This document shows, piece after piece, positions 57,265-64,000 of a stretch of DNA of 64,000 bases. The position numbers were made by a program, and so were the translations under genes. This DNA is from Chloranthus sessilifolius (lineage: Eukaryota > Streptophyta > Magnoliopsida > Chloranthales > Chloranthaceae), in NCBI GenBank assembly GCA_021018995.1, contig JAJIZI010000025.1, positions 124,001 to 188,000 on the forward strand, in the 5' to 3' direction. Positions within the stretch are counted from its first letter, which is position 1. Each line of letters begins with the position of its first letter. The notes beneath the pieces are model-generated. The model made no database searches and was not told the origin of the DNA. It saw nothing but the letters and a program-made list of their open reading frames with translations.

Positions 57265-57864
57265 TCATATTTTCCACTCCTTAAAACTCTCCCGTTTAAT
57301 CAATAAATTCGGAGTGGAAAATTGTGTGGAGCATTGGTAAGCAAAGTGTCTGAACCCTTGACACTTAAGATAATCAGGACACTTGTCTGTCTTGGGTTTT
57401 AAAATTCGTAAAAGATAACGGTGTGTGAGAGGAACATAATTCTCGATAAGTTGCTCCCTTATGTCTTCCCATTGTGTGATGGGCTTACGATGAGCTAAGT
57501 CGCATAGAAGCTCAACATTAGTCCAATAGGTTTTGACACTACCCTCCAACTTTGTTTTCACTAACCTAACTTTGTACTCATTCAGTACGCCATACCAATC
57601 AAAATACTCTTCCACACTAGATAACCATTCCACGAAGGTTTTAGGGTTTAGCCATCCCTCAAAACATGGAACTTCATCCAGAATAGATTTTAGAAACTTT
57701 TCGGCGGGATTGTACTCGGATTCACGCTGATGAGGGTATCCCCTAACTCTAGTCTCATCATGACTTTTGGGACTTTGCCAAGATTTTGGTGTGTAGTGAT
57801 TTCCTCGTTCGGCTAGCATCCTTTCATGACGTAATGAATTTATGGCGACATGCAAGTGACTCAT
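57265..57864 (-). pseudogene. E4 gag remnant
   Basis: A 199-codon frame: VPCFEGWLNPKTFVEWLSSV, EYFDWYGVLNEYKVRLVKTK, ITQWEDIREQLIENYVPLTH, then an internal deletion brings it directly to the zinc knuckle CPDYLKCQGFRHFAYQC. It resembles E1 and E3 gag. An in-frame chimera of capsid start and knuckle; may be translated but lacks the central capsid. Confidence 0.88.
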
Positions 57865-58226
57865 TCATGATGCTTCACAAACACAATTCTATGGGCCACA
57901 CAACAGTTGAGGAATTTTAACAAATAAATGACATGTACACAAATGAAGACACACAAATGACAGGATATCAAAGACATCGAAATGACATGCACATGTGACT
58001 CAAAATGAATAAGGACTTTTGTCGAACCCAAGACGCGCGCAATGATGAATACAAATGACATAAGATTCCATTAAATTAAAATGACATGCACATATGAACC
58101 AATAATGAATGGGGACTTTTATCAAACACTAGATGTGCAGAAAAAAAAACTGAAATAAGATGCAATGAAAATTAAAATGCTATGGAATTAAATGTCACAC
58201 TAATATGCCCTAACCTAGAACCTAGG

Positions 58227-58238
58227 GCTCCGATACCA
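58227..58238 (-). promoter_or_regulatory. E4 primer-binding site
   Basis: Minus strand TGGTATCGGAGC, one difference from the E1 site. Confidence 0.88.
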
Positions 58239-58242
58239 AAAC

Positions 58243-59172
58243 TGATGCAGGATGGTACCCTAAACTACATGAATGTGATGATTGATTTTGCCGAAATTAA
58301 ATTGAATTAAGTTAAACAATAAAACTTGCAAAATATAATGAATACCTCAGGCTTTCGCAGTATTCCATGGGAGAATCACACATAATTCAGGCAGGGTTCA
58401 GTCCGGGCGTTAGATCCGTTAGGTTGCAGCGTGGATCGTTCCTAGAGATAGGACTCTAGAATTTCAGATTAAGGCGCTCACAATGCAATGATGGAATCTC
58501 TGGTTTTGGGTTATTTTGATACGGCTGGGCTTAACAGTCTGATGGGGCTACAGTTGTTGAATCAAGTCGATTCAATGGTTTAGGGAAAACTAGGGTTTAG
58601 GATCTCAAAAGATGATGGTCGATTTAGGATTGTAGAAGCACGCAAGCAAAGATAATAAGATAGATAGGTAGATAGATAGATTTGCAGGCTTCACACCAAA
58701 CCCTTCTCGAGAAGAAGAATCACTCTCCGTATAGGCTCATCTCAAGCACACAAACAAAAGCTCTTTTCATTAATTATCAACTCATTACATTGTTCAGTTA
58801 AGGACCATATATAGGAGTCCTTTCAATAAAAGAAAACCTTACATAAATAAAAGACAAATAAACCCCTAAAACAAAATTCGAAACTAAACTTCTAAAACAA
58901 CTAAAACAACCCGACATGATTTCGATCGATCGAAATTGAATTTCGTTCGATCGTAATTGAAAATCGTTCGATCAAAATTCTCATATACATAAAATATTGC
59001 CGTTGATATTTTGATTGATCGAATTTTAATTTCGATCAATCGATTTTTCTATGTTCCTTCAATTTCCAGAATTTCATCTTTCGCCTAGTTTTGATTTCCA
59101 TTCCGCTTCTTCCAACGTCGGTATACACGAAACGGTCCATATCCAATGTCTACGATGTCGGTGTCCCCGTCA
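58243..59172 (-). repeat. E4 5' LTR (930 bp)
   Basis: TGATGCAGGATGG ... GTCCCCGTCA. It matches 56074-57094 closely apart from a shorter palindrome array (58920-59045) and small indels. Confidence 0.92.
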
Positions 59173-59177
59173 CTTTC

Positions 59178-60107
59178 TCGAATGGGTCGCCAACATGGAA
59201 AACTATTTTGAGTGGAATGCAATGTCCGAAGACCGCAAGGTCAGATTTGTCAAAGTCAAGCTTATGGGTCAAGTCAGACTTTATTGGTTGGGAGTGGAGC
59301 GTCGTAGGTAAATCCAGGGTCTTCGTACCATTTCCACGTGGGCTGAGATGAAAGTCCAACTGCACGAAAACTACGTTCTCATATCATATGATGAACGTAT
59401 TCTTGATCAGTGGCAGTTATTGCATCAAGGAGACTCCCCAGTCACAGAGTACATCGATCAGTTTGAAGACCTGATGACCCAGGCCGATGTCGATGAACCA
59501 GCAAAAGTTACCCTCTCCCGATTCCGAATGGGTCTTCGCCTAGAGTTACAGAGGAACTCATTCCTTATCCCGTTGTGGATCTCGAAGAATGTTTTGCTAG
59601 AGTCGAGAATTAGAACGGTATCTCAATACCCCCAGTCATGGCCGATCTAAGTCTTCCAAATTTGAGCATCAATCTAACCCTATTGAAAAGGGAAATAACG
59701 CTTGTAGTCAATCTTCAAAATCCATAATTCCTCAAGTGGACAAACGAAAGGGACCAATGGTTGAGAGTTGAGTTCTGCCGCAACAATGTTTTAAGTGTCA
59801 AGGTTTTGGTCACTTTGCATCTCAATGTCCTAGTAAGGGTCAGACCTTGATCATTCAGGAGCATACTGAGAAAGAGAGCAACAAGATATCCAAAGAAGTA
59901 TACGAACCATGTAGCACTCCAAGTGATGAGGAAGGTGAGGTTCTGGTCAGAGCCATTGATTGCATTAGGACAATTCCCATTGCCGAGGACGGTGTTGATA
60001 GTGTGTCCATCTCAAGTGAGTCATTAGAGTTGGTAGGATCACATCCTCATTCTGATTTGCATGGGATTAACAATCTGAATTTATTGAGCCTTTGGAAATA
60101 CGCATGA
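59178..60107 (+). pseudogene. E3 gag C-terminal part
   Basis: 59174-59310: LEWVANMENYFEWNAMSEDR, LMGQVRLYWLGVERR. 59348-59650: LDQWQLLHQGDSPVTEYIDQ and FRMGLRLELQRNS. Zinc knuckle CFKCQGFGHFASQC at 59787-59828. The acidic linker YEPCSTPSDEEGEVLVRAID matches the E1 gag-PR linker, then the frame leaves the family and ends at 60107. Frame breaks near 59310 and 59650. Confidence 0.88.
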
Positions 60108-61472
60108 TCGAACTAACACATTGAATATATTTAATGAATTTGATACTAACAGTTTATGTGTTAATTCCTTATGGTCTTACACCTATTCGTGATCCCACTA
60201 CCTAGCCCGTTAACCATTCCTTATGGTCTTACACCTATTCTCTGCCGAAAGAACAAAGGAATAGTTTGAGAGGATCATTCATTTCCCTCACAGGAATGGA
60301 ATCTTATGCAATCGCTGCCATTTCTCCCTTGTTCTTTTTGTCTTCTGTTTGATTCATCATTGCTAGAGATGATGAAGCTCCTGAGCCCTGATCCCCAAGG
60401 GCAATGGGCTTTTTCTTTCTTCGCAGCTTACAATAATCTAACTCTGAATTGAGAAACGCTTAGATGGAAAATTGGCAATACACTCTTGTGGGTATTTGCT
60501 GGGATTATCTAGCAAGAACCACCACTAAAACATGTATGCGCATCACGTGATTTTAGAATCACTTTTTGGGATGTGTGCCATGTGAAGTAAAAAAAAAATG
60601 ACCTTCACATGGTACACCGCATGATCTCAAAAATCATTGTGTGAAATATTGAGACGAAAAATAATTTCCACCATCTGATTCAAAACAGTCGATGGTTTTC
60701 AGCAGGGGTGAGATTACATTTTCTTGGAGTGCAAGTAATGGTACCCTTCACTAATAAGTATATGATACTTAATTCGGATCGGTTTCATTGCGATTTGATA
60801 TTTAGCATAGAATTTCTCTATTTTTTTTTTATAGAAAAATTTCTCTATTTCTATTTGAAGGATGAGTTTAGATTTGGCATATTTCTCTTCATTAATTCCC
60901 TGCACAATATAAATTGATCCAGGACTATCCGTTGCTCACCATTGATTTAGCATCAAATTTCTCTATTTCTATTTGAAGGGAGGATGAGTTTAGATTTGTC
61001 ATATTTATCTTCATTAATTCCTCGCACAACAATATAAATTGATCCAAGACCATCAGTTGATCACCATTGATTTAGCATCGGATTTCCCTATTTTTATTTG
61101 AAGGATGAGTTTAAATTTGCCATATTTCTCTTCATTAATTCACTGCACAACAACATAAATTGATCCAAGACTATCAGTCGATCACCATTTATTTCGACTG
61201 CAACTACTTATAGTGATCGTACACTGATCATATCGTTTAATGGGGACTACAAACCAAGCTCAGTGAGAATCATGTCTGAATTACTTGACAGATCAAAGAT
61301 GTTTACAAAATTCATCAGAATAACAGCTAACTAAATCCTCTTTTGGTAGAGATATGAGCCTCAGTCTCTAATAAAAACTCTTTTTTTTAGAAAAATGAGT
61401 AATAAAAATACTCTTGCAGATGTGTATGCACCAAAATTCAATAGCTGACAACAAATAATCGTTCAGCAACTC
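60108..61472. other. Intergenic, no gene; direct and tandem repeats
   Basis: TTCCTTATGGTCTTACACCT occurs twice (60167, 60218). 60540-60710 resembles the Helitron repeat. 60800-61190 has three units of about 125 bp (ATTTCTCTATTTCTATTTGAA .. ATAAATTGATCCA). A 69-codon open stretch at 60708-60917 falls in the repeats and is spurious. 61200-61472 is eIF3m 3' UTR or flank. Confidence 0.7.
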
Positions 61473-61562
61473 TCAACGAATCATCAAACCTTGCATAGCC
61501 TGTGAGCCTTCTTCAGTGGCCTTGTTAGCTTGGATGGTGCTTATGACATTTGCAACATTACC
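61473..61562 (-). CDS. eIF3m: eIF3 subunit M, last exon
   Basis: Minus strand: GNVANVISTIQANKATEEGS QAMQGLMIR then TGA (complement at 61473-61475). Acceptor CTCAG/GG. eIF3m is a PCI-domain core subunit of translation initiation factor 3, which binds the 40S ribosomal subunit in the cytoplasm. This is the conserved C-terminus of the plant protein. The gene faces the kelch gene tail to tail. Confidence 0.95.
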   Translation of the reverse strand, partial: GNVANVISTIQANKATEEGSQAMQGLMIR

Positions 61563-61621
61563 CTGAGACAGATGAGGTAGCAAGAAGGAGAAAATTTTAA
61601 GGACACTATTTCCAAAGAATC

Positions 61622-61626
<5 letters not shown>

Positions 61627-61668
<42 letters not shown>
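61627..61668. repeat. (TA)n microsatellite in eIF3m intron
   Basis: About 20 alternating TA units. Confidence 0.97.
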
Positions 61669-61670
<2 letters not shown>

Positions 61671-61709
61671 AAGGCATTTGAAGTCTCAAGTGAAGAAAAT
61701 AATGTTTAC

Positions 61710-61779
61710 CCTCCAAACTCCGAGCTTCGATCGAAGGGATTTCCACTGCGACAGCCCAAAGACACGCTCGGTACAACGG
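61710..61779 (-). CDS. eIF3m: eIF3 subunit M, second-last exon
   Basis: Minus strand: RCTERVFGLSQWKSLRSKLG, VWRG, between acceptor TGTGCAG and donor AGG/GTAAAC. Open and in phase with its neighbours. A (TA)n run (about 61627-61668) lies in the following intron. Confidence 0.95.
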
Positions 61780-62156
61780 CTGCACATAAAGTATCATATA
61801 AAGAAATGAACAATAGGGAGGCAGAATGATGTCATCAGTTGTGCCTCAGTCTCCGTAAATTTGGTGGCATGGCGCGTTTTGGCGTCTCTTAATCTTATTA
61901 CTACAAGGTGGCCAATAAAACTATTGTGCTGAACCCCACAGTAACCCAAAATCACTTGATAGTCTTTCTAAACTCGGGTATATTACATGTGAGGATGGCC
62001 TAGTCTTCATTTCAACAGCAATCCACTAGCAATAAGAAAGTCAATGGTCCAGGATTCGAGTCTTCTTGATCCCACCATCATATGGTCCCAACTCATCAAC
62101 GTAGCATTTAACAATTCAAGGAAAAAGAGAGAATAATGATAGAGCTATATAATTAC

Positions 62157-62254
62157 CTCACAACTACGGATTGATTCATCTGGTCCATTTTACAATCAAG
62201 TAGCTTCGCTGTTATCGCCTTAACCACCCATGACTCCACCTCGTCGTCCGTGAC
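62157..62254 (-). CDS. eIF3m: eIF3 subunit M, PCI domain exon
   Basis: Minus strand: VTDDEVESWVVKAITAKLLD, CKMDQMNQSVVV. Acceptor TTGCAG, donor GAG/GTAATT. This is the winged-helix part of the PCI domain, which mediates packing with other eIF3 subunits. Confidence 0.95.
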
Positions 62255-62336
62255 CTGCAACAATATTTTATTATCCCACAAAGAAATGAAAGTTTAGCAA
62301 AGAAACTTAAAAAGGGAAGAAAGAGATCGAGCTTAC

Positions 62337-62446
62337 CCGGAGGGTGTTTTTTATGACAGCATATGGGATCTCGCCAGAAACATTTGAACCAAGATCAGCC
62401 AATGACATCAATCTCATCTTTGTTATACAGTCTTCATGGACCAAAC
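62337..62446 (-). CDS. eIF3m: eIF3 subunit M, PCI domain exon
   Basis: Minus strand: LVHEDCITKMRLMSLADLGS, NVSGEIPYAVIKNTLR. Acceptor TTTCAG, donor CCG/GTAAGC. Confidence 0.95.
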
Positions 62447-62560
62447 CTGAAAGTCATTATTAGAGAGAAAAAACAAGGATTAATACAAAAGAAAAAGGTT
62501 TAACAAAAGAAATAAATGTCGAAAGACTATAAAGAGGTGGGGCATATGGAAGAATCGTAC

Positions 62561-62711
62561 CATAGCTTTTTAATAAAGTAGAATTTGCAGCATGGAAATC
62601 TAAGTAGGCATCCAGCCTATGCGTGAGAAAGATCTTCAGAAGCTGATATACCAAAGCATATTTGCCATCTTTCTCTAACTGCCCTATGGCAGGCATATCT
62701 AGCAAATCACA
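62561..62711 (-). CDS. eIF3m: eIF3 subunit M, internal exon
   Basis: Minus strand: CDLLDMPAIGQLEKDGKYAL, VYQLLKIFLTHRLDAYLDFH, AANSTLLKSYG. Acceptor CTTGCAG, donor ATG/GTACGA. The helical-repeat part before the PCI winged helix. The next exon upstream was not recognised in 62712-64000 and is probably beyond the window. The five exons are open, in phase and conserved, so the gene looks functional. Confidence 0.95.
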
Positions 62712-64000
62712 CTGCAAGAAAACAGCAAGCTGGGGATTCAAAATCTCTTCACAGTCTTGCCTAAAATATGACCTAGTCGTCTAGGATGAAAAAAGTCAGA
62801 AAAGAAACTGCACAGTGATTCGATATGACAGATCTAAAATTGAGCTAGATATAGACATACAACATCCAAATCAAAGGGTGTTTGATTTGCATCTTTTCAG
62901 GCTAAATGGTGTCACCCAATGGCACTAGGTTCAGCATGCACGTGTCGGTTCATAAGCTTGGCCTCTAACTGGGTGGTGTATCCAGATTAGTGATGCTAAA
63001 GCAAGCGTAGCTTATTAGCCATTCCAAGTCCATGCAGAAGATTCCAAAATGAGCAAACATATCATACAGAGTTTGGTGCCAAGCCAAACATCATCATAAT
63101 TCCTAGAAAATCACAATTATAAGGAATATTTCAGGGTCCTTGAGAGATGATAAATGACAAGGTAAAATATCATTCAAATCAGCCAAAACAACAGTGGCTA
63201 GCCAGATACCCATCAGAGATTAAATCTCAGGGAAATCCGAACTCAAAAATGATTTTAGGAGTTTACAGAAGTTTCTGTGACTGACTAAATGTGTTGTGGA
63301 ATTTGTCTGTAGCTTCTGAAGCCTGACTTCTGTAAATATTGTGTAAGTTTCATACTTTATGCAGGTGTAGAAAATGTAGAGGAGAAATTTAACACTATCA
63401 GAGCAAAAGAAAAGTGAATGGTCGCTCATTTTGTGAGTTATCTGAAATCAAATTAAGATGTAGGAGCTCTAACCAATGATGGCAAAATTGGATTGGATCG
63501 CAAAATCATATAGGTGGTAAAATCGTGAATCGTAAGATTTTTTCATTTTTTTTTAAATAACTATAAATAGAAGGCCGAGAGCTGGAAGGATGCAGCAATC
63601 AAATCCTGCACACAAACCAACTGAGCAACTCATGACACCCAAACATATAGACTACGGCACAAGGTCGATCCATTACCACCTATAGAAAAATTAAAAAACA
63701 TGGACCATCATCAATCAAACAGTGGTCAATGGTTTAAAAAATCAACACTGAAATATTTCATCAATTCACTGTTCATTTTCACACCATCGGATCGACAGAA
63801 AATATTAAATTTTATTTTTATGGAATTTTTTTTCTTCTAAAAAACTTAGGGGAGGGTGAATTCTAGAGGGGATAAGTGCCTCGTGGGAACTGGGTGCCTT
63901 GGCAACTGAAAACATGGAAATAAGGGGACCGATCCAGCGTGGGGTCGCTGAACTTGAGTCCAGTATCCCTTTATTCTTATGAATAATGCTTTAACCACCT
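62712..64000 (-). other. eIF3m upstream intron; possible hAT end at 63474
   Basis: No exon recognised. From 63474 the wording CAATGATGGCAAAATTGGAT and the repeated AAAATCGTGAATCGT/ATCGCAAAATCAT words resemble the start of another hAT-type element like H5, running towards or beyond the window end. No convincing second end was found. Confidence 0.4.

Larger units (their letters stand above)
56074..59172 (-). mobile_element. E4: gag-only non-autonomous relative of E1, 3.1 kb
   Basis: Minus strand: 5' LTR 58243-59172, PBS 58227-58238, gag remnant 57265-57864, 3' LTR 56074-57094. The internal region is only 1.15 kb and lacks pol. TSD CTTTT/CTTTC (4 of 5). The LTRs are close in sequence but differ in length (1021 and 930 bp) because the palindrome array is longer in one. 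Insertion in E3 gag dates it after E3. Confidence 0.93.
54664..60107 (+). mobile_element. E3: plus-strand E1-type gypsy element, 3' truncated
   Basis: LTR 54664-55659, PBS 55664-55675, then gag (55776-56073 continued at 59178-60107), interrupted by E4. It stops after the gag zinc knuckle; no pol or 3' LTR is in the window, so the 3' end was lost at or before about 60107. It is inserted in the Tat 5' LTR; the left flank is GTATG. Confidence 0.87.

Noticed and set aside
63466..63995. Possible hAT insertion with TSD GCTCTAAC/GCTTTAAC
   Set aside because: The right flank candidate is not preceded by an inverted repeat of CAATGATGGCA, so the 7 of 8 match is probably chance.
1..64000. tRNA, rRNA or endogenous pararetrovirus sequences
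   Set aside because: No cloverleaf, rRNA stretch or pararetroviral movement-protein wording was noticed; the gag-pol remnants all fit LTR retrotransposons.

Overview
This window is a piece of an AT-rich flowering-plant nuclear genome. Evidence for this is GT-AG introns in two recognisable host genes, LTR retrotransposons primed by initiator-Met tRNA, a Tat-type Ty3/gypsy element with two RNase H domains and an antisense plant-mobile-domain gene, a Helitron, an L1-like LINE and many hAT relatives. The species cannot be read from the sequence. No intact autonomous transposon was found; every large one carries stops, frameshifts, truncations or lost catalytic residues.

Layout. 1-6065: a minus-strand chromovirus (E1), 3' LTR cut by the window edge, 5' LTR at 5108-6065. 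6066-14710: a degraded plus-strand element (E2) with a 'putative plant transposon protein'-like ORF ending in a coiled coil, two hAT MITE-like insertions (H1, H2), a 1.6-kb solo LTR with target-site duplication (TSD) ACATG, and an LTR-like end at 13224-14710. 15313-20636: four exons of a host kelch-repeat gene (+); its ~4-kb third intron holds a 5'-truncated LINE with a 12-bp TSD, itself hit by MITE H3. 22493-54663: one large minus-strand Tat-type gypsy element, split by a Helitron carrying a DUF1645-type gene fragment with its own TATA box (24178-26621), a nearly full hAT (H4, 33498-36828), a deleted Tekay-like gypsy (36829-43097), hAT derivative H5 (44434-45146), MITE H6 (49896-50093) and hAT-like H7 (53458-54361). 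An antisense, apparently spliced plant-mobile-domain gene lies at 28671-32370. 54664-60107: a plus-strand relative of E1 (E3), cut in its gag by a 3.1-kb gag-only relative on the minus strand (E4, 56074-59172). 61473-62711: the last five exons of eIF3m on the minus strand; upstream exons lie beyond the window.

The host loci are therefore a kelch gene (+) and eIF3m (-), facing tail to tail and pushed apart by about 38 kb of nested transposons. The kelch gene lacks recognisable N- and C-terminal exons here and has a one-base frameshift.

The most interesting signals are: (1) a hAT-type MITE family (H1, H3, H6) that keeps its ends and a core but swaps the palindromic word filling the rest; (2) arrays of perfect palindromes, each with its own word, in all five LTR families and in the hAT subterminal regions; (3) a gene-capturing Helitron whose empty site is preserved in the partner LTR of the same host element.
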